A stretch of DNA of 64,000 bases from Platanthera guangdongensis (taxonomy: Eukaryota; Streptophyta; Magnoliopsida; Asparagales; Orchidaceae): the NCBI GenBank assembly GCA_039583875.1, contig CM077165.1, positions 65,956,757-66,020,756 on the forward strand, given 5' to 3'. Below, in pieces: positions 10,101 to 22,211 of this stretch. The notes under the pieces were generated by a model. The model did no database searches, was not told the origin of the DNA, and worked only from the letters and a program-made list of their open reading frames with translations. The position numbers were made by a program, and so were the translations under genes. Each line of letters opens with the position of its first letter. Position 1 is the first letter of the stretch.

Positions 10101-11278
10101 TCTTCATGGATCAGCCGCTTGGTTTTGTCTCTGAGAAGCATCCGGACTATGTCTGCAAACTCAGGAAGGCTCTCTATGGGTTGAAGCAAGCTCCTCGAGC
10201 GTGGTATGGGAAGATTGCAGAGTACTTGCAATTCTGTGGATACCTGGCTTCCAACTCGGATTCAAGCTTGTTCGTCAAGAAGAAGGGAGAGCTAAGAGTC
10301 TTGGTCCTGCTGTATGTGGATGATATGATCATCACAGGGAACTCGGAGGAGGAAGTAACAAGACTCAGGACTGAGCTTGCTATACGCTTCGAGATGAAAG
10401 ACTTGGGAGAGTTGCATCACTTTCTTGGTCTTGAAGTGGAGAGGAAGGAGTGTGGGATTCTCATTAGCCAGAAAGGGTATGCTGATCGTATTGTGAAGCG
10501 GTTTGGCATGGGCGAAGGGAAGAAGTGCTCTACTCCACTGGAACCTGGGCTAAAGCTTCGACGAGATGAGGGAAGGGTGCTTAATGATCCCTTGGTGTTC
10601 AGGGCTCTTGTTGGGAGCTTGATCTATCTGACGATTACAAGGCCGGATATAGCTTATGTTGTTGGCCGAGTAAGTCGGTATATGGCTGAACCAAGGCAAT
10701 CTCATCTAGTGGCGGCGAAGGGGATTCTGAAGTATGTCAAGGTGACTTCTGAGATGGGACTCCTCTATGGAAGGGATGCGGAGTTTGCGTTGCTCGGGTA
10801 CACGGATGCTGACTATGGCGGTGATTCGGATGATCGAAGGTCTACTTCGGGTTATGTGTTCACTTGCGGTTCAGCTAGCATCTCGTGGTGTAGCAAGAAG
10901 CAGGACTCGGTGTCGGTTTCAACCACGGAGGCGGAGTATAAGGCTTCGGCCTTGGCTGCTCGGGAAGCCGTTTGGTTGAGGAGACTCATAGAGGATGTTC
11001 ATGAAGAAGTGCAAGGGCCTACTTTACTCCGGGGTGACAATGAGAGTGCTCTCAAACTGGTAAACAATCCAGTGTGTCACGCCAGGACCAAGCATATAGA
11101 GATTGATCACCACTTCATCAGGGAGAAGGTGTTGGAGGGGTCTCTGCTGGTCGGGCATGTTCAGAGTGAAGATAATCTTGCTGACATCTTCACGAAGCCG
11201 CTGTCGAAGGGGCCTTTTGAACGCTTGCGCAGCTTGCTGGGCTTGGTCACCACTTCTCACTTCAAGGGGGAGTGTTGA
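7190..11278 (+). pseudogene. Copia C gag-pol polyprotein with a single nonsense codon
   Basis: The ATG at 7190 opens a gag with the usual Copia N-terminus (L-T-P-T-N-Y-K-K-W). An in-frame TGA at 7310-7312 (codon 41) is the only break; the same frame then runs more than 1300 codons to 11278. Domains, numbered from the Met at 7358: gag; CCHC zinc knuckle C-Y-R-C-H-Q-R-G-H-F-K-R-D-C near 200-213; aspartic protease D-S-G near 262; integrase with its HHCC finger (H-E-R-L-G-H ... C-A-G-C) and catalytic core (V-D-D-Y-S-R, T-D-N-G-G-E-F); reverse transcriptase with Y-V-D-D; RNase H with T-D-A-D-Y and the I-F-T-K-P-L end. All active-site residues I can see are present. The stop codon lies 4 bp inside the 3' LTR. 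Starting at 7358 would give a gag lacking about 56 residues. Confidence 0.93.
11264..11272 (+). other. Polypurine tract of Copia C
   Basis: AAGGGGGAG directly before TGTTGAAATT of the 3' LTR. Confidence 0.9.
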
Positions 11279-12899
11279 AATTTGTGAAGTGGAAGTGGGT
11301 GATGGGACAGGCCGCGCGGCCTGTGCGGACAGCTTTGGCGGACTGGGCGGACTGGGCGGACTGCGGTTTGCGGCCTGGTGAAAAGTCTGGTGGAAAGCCG
11401 ACTGTGTTCTTAGCGGGTTGTTGCATGGAGTCCGCGGTTTGGTGCGGCCTGGTATCTGCGGATAGAGAGGCTTGCGGACTGGTGCTTTGCTCAGTGGTCG
11501 CGGGTGCAAGCTTGTGCTGTTGGCGGGTTGTTTCGAGTTCGCGGGAAGCCTTGCGGACTGGCGTGTCCACGGTTTTGGCTGTTGCGGACTGGGCCTTGAG
11601 CTTGGCTGAGGCCTTGTCGAGCTCAGGTGTTACAGCAGGTCTTGCTGTGGAGACCGGTTGGCGGACTGTTGTTTGGAGTCCGGCTTGGTGCTACTGCATT
11701 GGACAAGTGCGAGGAGCTCGCGGACTGGTTGCGGTCTGTGCTAGGGTGTTTGGCGGACGGGACTTTGTGTCCGCCATGCTCGCACTGGCCCTTGATGGTT
11801 TTGGACTTGGTCACACTTGGTGTCAAGTTAATGGTGTCCGCCGTATCCGCCAAGTCCGCTGTGACCGGGCGGACTGTTGCTGTTTGCCTTTGGTCGTGGA
11901 CTTGTGGCGGATTGAGGTGTGAGTCTTGCGGACTGCCTCGGATTGGTGCGGACTGCCATTGAAGAGGGTGCTGTCCTGAAGCAGTTGGAGCTTTGCGGGC
12001 TGGTGCCTTGTCCGCTTAGCTTGGGCGGACTGGAGAGGGTTCGTCAATGGTTGCCTTGCTCCTGGCGGTTTCCCTTGGTGACTGGCTAAGTCCTCGCGGA
12101 CTGAGCGGACGGTCGTTTGTATTCGCGCGGGCTGGGGCGGTGTCGCTATCTCATGGGCGGTGACCACACTCCTCACCTGGCCTATAAATAGGACCCCCCT
12201 GGCACATCTACAGTAACCTAAGTAACGTGAGTGAACAGTAAATTGGGTTGGGCGAGTGCTGCGGTCTGTGTTTTTCAGTCCGCGCGGATTGTTTCAGGCT
12301 GACGGTTTGCTGTGTGCAGGTCGCGCGGATAACTTCAAGGAGCCAGGAGTTTGGCTGTGACTTCGGTCAGTGCTTGGAAGTGTGCGGTCTCTGCGGACTC
12401 AGCAGGAGGTCGCTCTGCGGCTTGTCAGTTCTGTTTCAACTTTCCCAGCTTCAATAACCTGTCCGCCGGCTTCAGGCGGGTAGGGGAGTTCCTCAGTTCG
12501 GGTTCAGCAGGAGGCGAATAACGGTCTGTCCGCGCGGCCTCGCGGTCTCGGCGGACTCCGTGGTATTCGGCAGATTGCAACATAGCTTGGGCGAGCTCAG
12601 CGATCTCGGCGGTCTCGGCGACCTCGCGGTCTCGGCGGACTGGAGTGCTGTCCGCCCGGCTTGTTTTTTTGGTTTCTTCTGTTTACAGCTGTAATACTAG
12701 CGAAATCATGTCTCGCTATGTATGCCTCGGATTGTAAAGAAGTGAATGCATAATAAGACTTTCTTGTGCTTCCATTGTTTTGTTGGGTGCAACCTCTAGT
12801 CCCTGGGTTTCCGCAGGTTCAGCGTGCGAACTGGGTAGTTCCGAAGATATTAATTTGGTGTTTGGGCTATCTTGCTGACCACGTTGAGAAAATTCAACA
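11273..12899 (+). repeat. 3' LTR of Copia C
   Basis: Same length (1627 bp) as the 5' LTR, with about 15 substitutions by eye. It ends AATTCAACA, followed by the TSD ATAAC at 12900-12904. Confidence 0.97.
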
Positions 12900-12904
12900 A
12901 TAAC

Positions 12905-13391
12905 TTGTAGGGTCCTTAGGGATCTGAGATTGTAAGCCTGTAATTATAAAGGCTGAGGGTAGGAGAGTTAAATCTCTGAGTGTAGGCCTTGGTGGCTGAG
13001 TGTAGGCCTTGGTGGCTGAGTGTAGGCCTTTGTGGCTGAGTGTAGGCCTTTGTGGCTGAGTGTAGGCTTTGTGAAAAGCTGAGTTGTAGGGCCTTGGGCC
13101 TGAGGTGTAGGAGCCTGTTTTGGGTTCTGAGATAGTGGAGGAGTTTGGCCGAATCTAGTACACTGCTAGATAGGCGAAGGGGGAAAGTGGATGTACCCAA
13201 AGCTTGGGGAACCACTATAAAACTCTGTGTCTACTTTGTGATTGTTGTTGGTTGTGATTGCTGCATATGTGATGTGATATAGTAGATAGAATTCTGTGAT
13301 ATTATCTGATTGCTGCATAAAAAGTTAAAAAGATTCAAGTCACCTATTCACCCCCCTCCCCCCTCTAGGTGATTAGGTACAATATCTTTCA
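12905..13391 (+). repeat. S1 3' LTR, second segment
   Basis: Continuation of the LTR begun at 3809, after one copy of the ATAAC TSD. It ends with the C-rich stretch near 13350 and ...ATATCTTTCA. The CA at 13390-13391 is the proposed LTR end; AAATT (13392-13396) would be the TSD, its partner off-window. Confidence 0.75.
12977..13080. repeat. 20-bp tandem repeat in the S1 LTR
   Basis: Four head-to-tail copies of TGAGTGTAGGCCTTKGTGGC plus a degenerate fifth. Confidence 0.95.
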
Positions 13392-15351
13392 AAATTGATT
13401 CCACTCAATTTGGAGTCTTGGTTAGAGCACAGCACGTATTTTGGTGAGGTCTATCCCTAGGGCTGTCCAGAGCATAAATTAGATGCCCACTCCAAACCAG
13501 ACATCCAAATGATCTAAAATTTGGGGAATGGGCTACTCTTCACTATATCTAGGACACATCCAAAAATCTGAATTTTTGGAAAAACATTTTCTGTAGTTTT
13601 TAGAAAAATATAATAATCAATGAATAAATTAATTAGGAGTCATAAACACCTCAAAATCTCCCCAAATTTGGGTGGGTGGTCTTAGAGAGCATGTTAGGGC
13701 TTTGGTAAAATTTTCATATCATTTGGAGATGTTTTGGTTAGGTATTGATCCGACCATAGGGTAACCCTTTTAGGGTTAACTAGGTCAAGTACCCCCTTTG
13801 GGTTTTGAGTTGTCAAATCACCTCAACAGAGGCTGATATTTTGGCCACGGACTCTCTATAGTATGACTCACCCTCCAATGAAATTTGTGATGGTTAAGAG
13901 TAGGGTAGCCCTAGAGCCCTAGGGTAGGTCCCCTAATGGGGATTTTTAGGGTTTGAAGGTCATCGGGTCAAATGACCTTGGATGACTTGAAAATTTGTGG
14001 CGAGGACCATAGGATTAGTATGGTCCTCTGGTTAAAATTTTAGAGAATTTGGAAGCTTTAAACCCCCTCAAAACCATAACCCTAGCATAGGGCACAAACC
14101 TTGTGGTGAAGGAAAATGTCAGTAAAACTCATTGAAAAGTGATGAGATTTGGGATGAGTAGTTTTTAAAGTTAGTACAAGCTCTGAAGATTTTATCATGA
14201 ATTTAGGATTATTATTTTGGATACTTCATTAACAATTTGGTACTTTGTATTATTTACTTAGAAATTTATTATGAAATAACTACTTGCTGGAAATTGATGA
14301 ATTTTAGTCAGAGGACTTTTTATTATGTTTTAAAGCTCTGTGAAGTTTTATGGAATTTTTGGAAGATCAATTCTAAGGGTTGCTTCATTAAGTATTGTTT
14401 CCCATGAAAATTTAATTAAATTTATTTTGGAGTCTAGCCAGCCTGTAAAATTATAATTTTTGCACAATGACCCTCTCTATATCATATTAAGATTCTGTAA
14501 TTTGTATATAATTTGCTGATGAATAATATTGGTACTTCCTTCTTTACATATGATTAAAGGAATTATTTTGGATAAATTAATTAGAGGTCAAATTTTCTCT
14601 GAAAAATTATGGAAATTAGTATCTAGTAGCATATCTCTGTTATTTAGTGATCAAAATTTTTGAATGGTCATTACTTGAGTAGATCATATAGTTCATGTTC
14701 AAAATTGTACATGGCCAATCTTTGGGAAAATTCAATAAATATCAAATTAATTAGAAAAAAATATGAATCTCTGATTTTTGACTAAACTTGTTATGGTGGA
14801 CCTCTGGTAAATTTTATAGGAGATTTGGAAGACAATCCGGAGTACCTCCTTTATACATCTCATATATTATAGGGTGGTCTGCATATAGTGACTGCGAAAA
14901 TTGAACTAGAGTGTGTAATGAATTTGAAGAATGGAATCTTTAGTAGGTTGCTGGTTTGGGTAAATAAAGGAGTTCATCATTGGAAGACAGGATTAGTAGA
15001 GTGTGAGGTTGACTAGTGTTAGGTGGCGCTTGGGATCGGCGAAAGATCGTCCTTCCCGTAGGGAGGAAGTATTTAATGCACTAGGGCTAGATTCTGTAAA
15101 ATTAATTAAGGGTTGGGAAATCGGGTAACAACCAATAATAGTAAGTGCCTTACGAAAGGGAACTTTGAGTGTAATCCCATCGTAGTTCCTAGTGCCTTCG
15201 AGAGCCCTTCACGGGGTATACCTTAGGCAGTCCTGGGCTAACGTAAACTGTAGGTGTGATAAATCTTAAGAGCAACTAGAATAATTAGGGGTTCACCTTC
15301 ACACACCCCGGTGTCACGGGAAGTTAGTTTGACTAGGATGTCCGACCGGTA

Positions 15352-15495
15352 GGCTCGGTGGTTGTGGAAACGGGCAGGATGGCCCGACGAGCTTTGGCTC
15401 GGTTGATGGTTGTGAGGGGCGAGATGGCCCGGCGAGCCTTGGCTCGGTTGATGTTTGTGATGGAGGTGATGGTCCGGGGAGCTTTGTCTCGGTGC
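15352..15495. repeat. 45-bp tandem repeat in G1
   Basis: About three diverged copies; the phrases GGCCCGACGAGC, GGCCCGGCGAGC and GGTCCGGGGAGC recur at 45-bp spacing (15381, 15426, 15471), each followed by TTGGCTCGG or a variant. Confidence 0.85.
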
Positions 15496-15894
15496 TGATA
15501 CATAAGGTTGCATGTGCATAAAGTAAAGGTGGTGGGTCTTCGGTATTGGAGAGTCGATGCACCGACGCCAATACATTGACTCGTCAAGTGTGGCTAGCAC
15601 TTCGCCAACAGAAGTCCGGTGCGCCAGTCGGCAAGAGTACGCAGGAGTCTGCTTAGTGCACCAGCGTTGAGGCATACGATAGCTCTGACCGATAGTGCTT
15701 TACTGGTTTAGAATTGGCGAGGCCCAACCCACCGCTTCCGTATGCCACTACGGAGGCATCCTGGGAGGTGAGGCTCTAGAAAGGTGGAACTAAAGGTCTG
15801 TGTGCACAGAGTCGGGTGGGTGATTTGCACTTGCATGATCGCATCATAACCCACTAGCATTTCATATCATAATCATAGCATAAAACCCTTGTCA

Positions 15895-15932
15895 CCTATT
15901 GTATAAGTGATATGAGACGCTTATACAATAGG
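15895..15932. repeat. Perfect 13-bp inverted repeat in G1
   Basis: CCTATTGTATAAG and CTTATACAATAGG are separated by 12 nt. A related imperfect inverted repeat follows about 130 bp downstream. Confidence 0.9.
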
Positions 15933-16738
15933 CCCTGTAAAATGACCCCTTGGTCTACAAGCTCGTGTGTGCAAGTTTATAAATTAAGGTTAAATTCTTT
16001 ATATATATATTGTCGTTAATAACTGTCACCCCAACGTATAAATTGGTATGGGACTCTTTATACGATGGGAGCCCTGTAGAAGATCCCTTGCGTAAATGTT
16101 TCCGTATAAGTTAAGGTTACTTTTCATACTTTACTTTACTGCCACATGTACTATAAAATTTCTAGTATAGGTTCGCTGTCATCTGTTTCTTGATTACTCT
16201 CCACCTTCAAGTCCTCCCTTTTCTTCCTCTCTGCTCGGTGCCTAGGTGCCATGGGGGAAGGGGCGGGGGATGATAGGACTTAGTCTTATAGACTAACGGT
16301 TTTTGGACCACAACATTTAAGGGATCGTGGAGCCCAGCATGGAGGAGCAGCCCCGGAGGTCAGCCCGTTTGGAGATAGGGCAGTCTAGCTCAGGAGTTCA
16401 GACAGCTGGGACTGTGAGCCCCTGACCTTAGTACTGTTTTATTTTGCTTTCGCTTGAGTGACTACGTAGTGAGGATTTGGTGTATCGGGCTTAAGCCCTA
16501 ATTTTCAGTACATTTATATATTTTGTGGACTCTTCCTTCGTGGAGATATTATTGCTTTAATGTGATTTTCTGTGGACTTGTCTTTTAATTATTTGCTACA
16601 ATTGTCATCGAATCGGCCAGTAGAATCAGCATTTTGCGGTGATGACCCTTCAGGGCGTGAAGGTGTCACCGCAAAGTGGCAGTTCTGGGCCTAAGACCCC
16701 GAAGTTTAAAAAAAGAAAAAAAAATAGGGGGTCTTACA

Positions 16739-17234
16739 CGGGGAGCGTAAGACAAACCGATTCTATGAAGGTTTGAGTGATGACTTGAGGCTACTGCTCT
16801 CGGGGCCTATGATGTCGGGCTTCTTGACCCTGGTCAATACGGCTCGATCGTTGGAAAATGATTTGAAGAATGTACAAGCGAAGAAAAACTCTGGCAATAA
16901 GAAGACGGAGTTCAAGGTGCTGACTACCTTGAAGTCTACTTATCGTAAGTTCCATAAGAAGGCTAGGACTTCGGGTCCAGACCCTTCTTCCGGTGCTTCT
17001 GGGGCGACTACGGGTCGGACCCCGGGCGCGTGCTTTACTTGTGGAAAGCCAGGACACTTTGCCCGGGACAGCTGGAGCGGACGTCCAAACTCTGAGAGGA
17101 AGCCGGTAGCAACATATGAGGAAAAGGGCAAGGCGGTGGAGTCAACTGCATCCCATTATGCTCAACCTAAAGTTTATAATCTTGGCCAGCAGGAGGCCAT
17201 TAAGCAAGCGGATGTGGTGATAGGTATGGTTTAA
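16739..17234 (+). pseudogene. G0 gag fragment with zinc knuckle
   Basis: The frame enters abruptly from the G1 junction (E-R-K-T-N-R-F-Y-E-G-L, the late part of the Gypsy gag domain) and runs to a TAA at 17232-17234. The zinc knuckle reads C-F-T-C-G-K-P-G-H-F-A-R-D-S: the last cysteine is replaced by serine, which should weaken zinc binding. There is no start codon because the N-terminal half is missing. It belongs upstream of the protease at 17281. Confidence 0.85.
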
Positions 17235-17280
17235 ATTTATAGCAAGTTAATTTTTAAATACTTGTTATGCGCGTATTACC

Positions 17281-20261
17281 TTACCACTGCTTGTATAGGA
17301 TTTGTTTTGATTGGTGAGAATCCGACGAGAGAACTCTTTGATACGGGAGCTTCACACTCCTTTTTGTCCGAAGGATTCATATCGCGCATCGGAGTACCTT
17401 CTCCGATGGCGAAGGAAAACTGGATGTGTTGTTGCTGAATGGGTGTTCGATGCGCTCGGATAGAATCTGTGGCGTAAAGATTCATATTGGGAGTCAGGAG
17501 TTCCATTTGCAAGCGTCGTTATTACCGTTAGTGGAATTCGACGTGATATTTGGCATGGACTGGCTCTCAGAGCAACAAGCCTATATTGATTGCAGTCGCA
17601 AGGAGGTTATGTTGGGGTCAGGTCATGAGACGACCTTTACGGGCTTGAAAGGGTCGAGCAAGACTTTGATGTTTGCTCTTCAGGTGGTGAAGGCGGTTTG
17701 TGCTGGAGCAGAGCTATTCTTCACGCTAGTGGAGGTTTCAAAGCCTAAGCCTACATTGGATAGTATTTCTGTGGTATCCGAGTACCCTGATGTGTTCCTT
17801 GGTGATCTTCCTGGAGCCCCACCTCAACGGGAGATTGATTTCACAATCGATCTAGTACCAGGTGTGAAACCTGTGTCACGTTCTCCGTATCGGCTAGCGC
17901 CTAAGCAAATGGCGGAGATGAAGGTTCAACTTCAAGAGTTGTTGGAGCAGCGGTATGTGAGTCCAAGTTTGTCGCCTTGGAGCGCACCAGTACTTTTTGT
18001 TAAGCAGAAGGACGGAAGCATGAGACTTTGTATTGATTACCGAGAACTAAATAAGGTAACAGAGAAGAATAAGTACTTGATCCCGAGGATTGATGATCTG
18101 TTCGATCAGTTAGTCGAGTCGACGGTGTACTCAAAATTGGATCTCAAGTCCGGTTATTATCAGCTGAGGATTAGGGAGAGTGATATCCCTAAGACAGCTT
18201 TTAGTACGAGATACGTGCATTACGAATTTACGGTCATGCCGTTTGGGCTAACGAATGCGCCGTCAGTGTTCATGGATCTGATGAACAGGAATTTCAGGGA
18301 GTACCCTGACAACTTTTTGATTGTCTTCATCGATGACATATTGGTGTACTTGCAGAGTATGGAGGATCACTTTAAGCATCTACATTTGGTGTTGGAGATG
18401 CTGACGAGGAATCAAATATATGTCAAGTCCTCCAAATGCGAGTTTTGGTTGTCCTCAGTAGCGTTCCTTGGTCACATAGTCAGTGGAGAGGGAATTGTAG
18501 TGGATCCGGCGAAGATTGTTACAATACGAGAGTGGCCTATGTTGTTTACGGTTGCGGAAGTCCGGAGTTTTCTGGGGCTTGCCGGCTATTACAGGCACTT
18601 CGTGGAGAAATTCTCGCAGATAGCATTACCCCTCACGACTCTGACGAGGAAAGAGCAAAAGTTTGTTTGGATGCCAGAGTGCGCACGAGCTTTCGAGGAG
18701 CGGAAGAGTCGGTTGACCACGGCGCTTGTGCTGAGTTTGTCTAGTGGGACCGAAGGTTTTGAGATCTAAAGCGATGCTTCGGGCAGTGGGCTGGCTTGTG
18801 TCCTACTACAGTATGGAAGTGTGATAGCGTATGGCTCGCGACAGCTGAAAGTGCATGAGAGGAATTATCTGGTCCATGACTTGTAGTTAGTGGCCATGAT
18901 TTTTGCCTGGAAGCTGTGGAGGCACTACTTGTATGGGGTGAAGGTCGATATCTATACCGACCACAAGATCCTGAAATGCTTCTTGGATTATAAAGATATA
19001 AACATGCGACAGAGGAGATGAATGGAGTTCCTTGGGGACTACACGTTCAAGATCTACTATGTGCATGGTAAAGGCAATGCGGTTGCGGATGCGTTGAGCC
19101 GCAGGGCCCCTACGCGGGTCAATTGGTTGTTGGTCCATGACGAGCAGTTGGTTCGTGAGTTGGAGGCATTGGAGATCTCTTGCATAGATAAGCAGACCTG
19201 GCTGATCGGATTCGGCAGGCTTTGGATATGGATAGCAGCATGAAGTATATCTTGGTTGAAGCTTTGGATGGGTCAAATTCCCAATTTGTTGTTGAGGATG
19301 AATTGCTATGGAAAGACAGTCGTCTGTGCATCCCAAATGTGGGCAATCTGCGGGCGGATTTGATCTACGACACTCATCATACCAAGTACTCGATCCACCC
19401 AGGGATCATGAAGATGTACCGCGATATGAAGAAATTGTTCTTGTGGCCAGGACTTAAGATGGATGTGGCACTGTACGTGGTGAAGTGTCAAACATGCGCC
19501 TTAGTGAAGGCGGAGTGTCAAAAGACTGGAGGATTCTTGAAGTCCTTGCCTATTCTGGAGTGGAAGTTCGACGACATTACTATGGAATTTGTGCATGGTT
19601 TGCCAAGGTCGCAGAATGGAAACTACGCCATCTGGGTAATCGTAGATCGTTTGACGAAAGTGTCGCACTTCATCCCGCATAGGAAGGATGACTCTGTGGA
19701 TAAATTGGCCAAGTTATACGTGGATAATATTGTGTGGCTTCACGGTGTGCCCCGCAGCATCGTGAGTGACTGTGATGGGTGGTTCACGTCGAATGATTGG
19801 AGGCTGGGGTAGCAGATGTTAGGAACAAAGCTGAGTTTCATCACAGCATTTCATCTGCAAACGGATGGGCAGACCGAGAGAGTCAATAGGACAATGGAAG
19901 ACATGCTTCGCATGTGCGTTCTAGACTTCGGGAAGCAGTGGGAAGATCACCTATACTTGGTGGAATTTGCTTACAATAATAGCTACCAGGTGAGCATACA
20001 AATGGCGCCCTTTGAGGCACTTTATGGTAGAAAATGTCGCACGCCGTTGTCTTGGTTGGAAACGGGTGAGTCAAAGTTGTACAAGCGACAAGAGATGGAA
20101 GATGCAATGTCGTTTGTTCGAACGATTCAAGAGAGATTTCTAATCGCTCAGGACCGCCAAGCTAAGTACTATAACGCCAAGCATAGGAACGTGGAGTTCG
20201 CTGTCGGTAACTGAGTGTACTTGAAGATCAAGCCGTCCAAGGGTGTCTCGCAGGTGCGGCG
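17281..20261 (+). pseudogene. G0 pol: protease, reverse transcriptase, RNase H, integrase (broken)
   Basis: Protease: F-D-T-G-A-S-H near 17335. A one-base deletion near 17420 shifts the frame. Reverse transcriptase follows in 17426-18769, with the G-M-D-W-L junction motif, L-C-I-D-Y-R-E-L-N and the catalytic F-I-D-D. RNase H is interrupted by TAA 18767-18769, TAG 18884-18886 and TGA 19019-19021 (probably a Trp codon before), then another frameshift near 19180. Integrase in 19222-20214 keeps an H-H...C-x2-C finger (C-Q-T-C), I-V-S-D and H-P-Q/L-Q-T-D-G-Q-T-E-R-V-N; it is broken by TAG 19810-19812 and TGA 20212-20214. The frame is cut at 20261 by element A. No functional product is expected. 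Confidence 0.9.
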
Positions 20262-21826
20262 TGAAAGTGCAAGCTAGATCTGAAATACTCTAGAGGGGGT
20301 GTGAATAGAGTATGGTGCTTAAAAACTTTTTACAACAGTTGTTGTAATCTGAGTGAGCAGGGAAGCAAATAGTAAATCTAATCACAGAATAACCTAGTCA
20401 CAAAACAATCACAGCCAGAAACAAAAATAAAGACAAGCAACCAGAAGACACAAGGAGTTATAGTGGTTCCCCTAAACTTGGGTACATCCACTCTTCTACC
20501 ACCCTAGGTAGGAATCCACTGCAGGATGAGTTGATCAGGTGTCCTGGGCACCAATGAGCTTTTGATAAGGTGCTCAAAAACCAAACCAGATTTTTTGATC
20601 AGGTGTCTTGCCACCAATGAGCTTTTGATAAGGTGCTCAAAAAGCAAACACAAAATTTTGAACGGAGTTTGAAAAACCCTTTACAGAGGTGGGGATGAGA
20701 GACTGATGGAAGTCTTCTCTTTCTCAAAGCAGCTGAGAAGACTATGTGGATATGATGTTGTCAAAGCTCCCCCTGAGTTCTTGAGATGTTCAGGAAATGA
20801 AGCTTTGTTGTAGGGTGATAGGCCTTCAGAAAATTGAACTCCAGCAATTGATGATTTTAGCAATAGCTGAAATGTGAGGAGTCTGGAGTCTTGAATGATG
20901 TTGGCCTTGAACACTTGAATCAAAAGAGATCTGAAGGTTTCAGATTTGTTGATCTCCTTTTGGTGATGGTGTTCTTGTGAGAATTCTTTTAGACAGAGAA
21001 TGTCTACAGCTCTTTCTCTTTTTCTCTTGAGTGATTGTTGTTGAGAAAGATGTTGTTACAGAGAAGAGTTGTTGCAGAGGATATTTTTTTCTTCTTCTTC
21101 TTGTGCACTCTCTTCTTATCAGAAATTCAAAAAACTTGTCTTTTATTCCTTTTATTCTGAATAGAAAATGATCCTCTGTCCAGAATAGCCGTTGTCCTGT
21201 CATTAATTACATCCTTAATTGCAATTGACTTCTGGGGGAAAGTCTAATGAAACATTCCTTGATAATCCCTTGAAACTTGCTCCAGAATAAATGAAAACGG
21301 CTACAAAATCTTCTGAATTAATTGCTGAGAATAACTCCTTAACTGTCTGAATTTGAATCTTGAAAATCATTTAACTCTTCAGAAAAACGTCGAACTGAGC
21401 TCTACTATCGTCGAACTGAGCTCAGCGATTTGGACTTATACAGCAACAAAGATCGTCGATCTGAGCTCAAATATCGTCGAACTGAGCTCAGAGATAGAGA
21501 ATCAGTACTGGAGTCAAGATCGTCGAACTGAGCTCGAAGATTGTCGAATGGAGTTCGACGATTTGTTGAAGTTGAGCTCAGCGATCTCCGAATGGAGTTC
21601 GACGATCCGTCAAAGTTGAGCTAAACGATCGTCGATTGGAGTTCGACGATTCGTCATATTGAGCTCGACGAAATGACTTAGTCTCCAAACTGAAAAACCT
21701 TGGTCTTGAGGGCAGCTTCCAAACCTAACTACTAACCCTTAGACTCAATTCTAATTGACCTTTAGATCTATACAATGAGGTCAAAAACAGGTTTCCTAAA
21801 GAAATAGTGATCCTGACCCAAATTAG
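20262..21826 (-). repeat. 3' LTR of element A (interrupted by D)
   Basis: Plus-strand TGAAAGTGC...; D sits at 21827-47222 with TSD ATTAG (21822-21826, 47223-47227), and the last 18 bp of the LTR are 47228-47245. Total about 1.58 kb, matching the other LTR. Confidence 0.95.
21388..21670. repeat. TCGTCGAA...TTCGACGA motif array in the 3' LTR of A
   Basis: Same array as 62097-62375, with several copies mutated at CpG. Confidence 0.9.
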
Positions 21827-22198
21827 TGTTGAAGTATTAGACCGGGCGGCCTTGCGGTCTTTTCCAGCGGTTTATTGACCGAGCGGTCTGGCGGTCTCAC
21901 TCAGAAGCCTGGAGACCGGGCGATCTATCGGTCTCCCATTGCGTCCTGTTCTTATCCTGCTGGAGTTGCCGAGCGGTTAACTCATTTGTCTAACCGAGCG
22001 GCCTGTACGGTCTCCTTTATTTCTAGCCGCTCAGCACTGTACATGTTTAGTCCCACATTGTTTGTTTGTACTCTCTCATATCTCCTCCATTCTATAAAAA
22101 GGAGGTCATACCTTTGTAAATAATATCTTTTTGGATAATAAAATTTCAATTATTCAAAATTCTATCTGTTTGCTCTTGCATGTTCGCTACTTTTTACA
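21827..22198 (+). repeat. 5' LTR of element D
   Basis: TGTTGAAGTATTAGACC...CTACTTTTTACA. Contains GACCGnGCGGTC-like near-palindromes and a TATA-like TATAAAAAGG near 22093. Confidence 0.95.
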
Positions 22199-22211
22199 TG
22201 GTATCAGAGGA
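22199..22211 (+). other. Primer-binding site of element D
   Basis: TGGTATCAGAGGA directly after the LTR; one mismatch to the initiator tRNA-Met complement (GC>GG). Confidence 0.85.

Larger units (their letters stand above)
5422..12899 (+). mobile_element. C: full-length Ty1/copia retrotransposon
   Basis: The element is 7478 bp with two 1627-bp LTRs (5422-7048 and 11273-12899). The TSD ATAAC is perfect (5417-5421 and 12900-12904). It has a tRNA-iMet primer-binding site at 7049 and a polypurine tract at 11264. The gag-pol order PR-IN-RT-RH is Copia. By eye the LTRs differ at about 15 positions (about 1 percent), so the insertion is fairly recent. It landed in the 3' LTR of S1 in the same orientation. 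The lineage within Copia is not certain. One in-frame stop (7310-7312) is the only coding lesion I see. Confidence 0.97.
1..13391 (+). mobile_element. S1: Sirevirus-like Ty1/copia element, 3' part only, split by Copia C
   Basis: The element enters from the left edge with the last 61 codons of pol. It continues through a palindrome array, a large additional ORF, a polypurine tract at 3799-3808 and a 3' LTR that starts TGTTGGGTAC at 3809. That LTR is split by Copia C (5422-12899) and ends at about 13391 (...ATATCTTTCA), just after a C-rich stretch (CACCTATTCACCCCCC...) of the kind usual near Sirevirus LTR ends. The 5' LTR, gag and most of pol lie outside the window, so the left TSD cannot be checked. 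The order pol, extra ORF, LTR and the C-rich LTR end support a Sirevirus-like assignment. The right LTR end is inferred from the CA terminus alone. Confidence 0.85.
13392..16738 (-). mobile_element. G1: minus-strand LTR remnant, probably Gypsy, non-coding
   Basis: The right end reads, on the minus strand, TGTAAGACCC, a typical start of plant Gypsy LTRs. To the right the gag of G0 begins abruptly in mid-domain, so 16738 is an insertion boundary. The left side is cut by S1. There is no coding region, primer-binding site or polypurine tract in these 3.3 kb, so this is LTR sequence (a solo LTR or the 5' LTR of an element whose body is off-window). It holds a 45-bp tandem repeat (15352-15495) and two neighbouring hairpins (15895-15932 and about 16031-16068). 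The minus-strand open frame at 15238-15675 is a product of the tandem repeat. Confidence 0.6.

Noticed and set aside
15238..15675. 145-codon minus-strand frame in G1
   Set aside because: Arises from a 45-bp tandem repeat (multiple of three, so frame is kept); no homology recognised.
13392..16738. Host intergenic DNA or gene fragment
   Set aside because: Boundary TGTAAGACCC at the G0 gag junction, hairpins and tandem repeats fit an LTR better; no exon-like coding seen.
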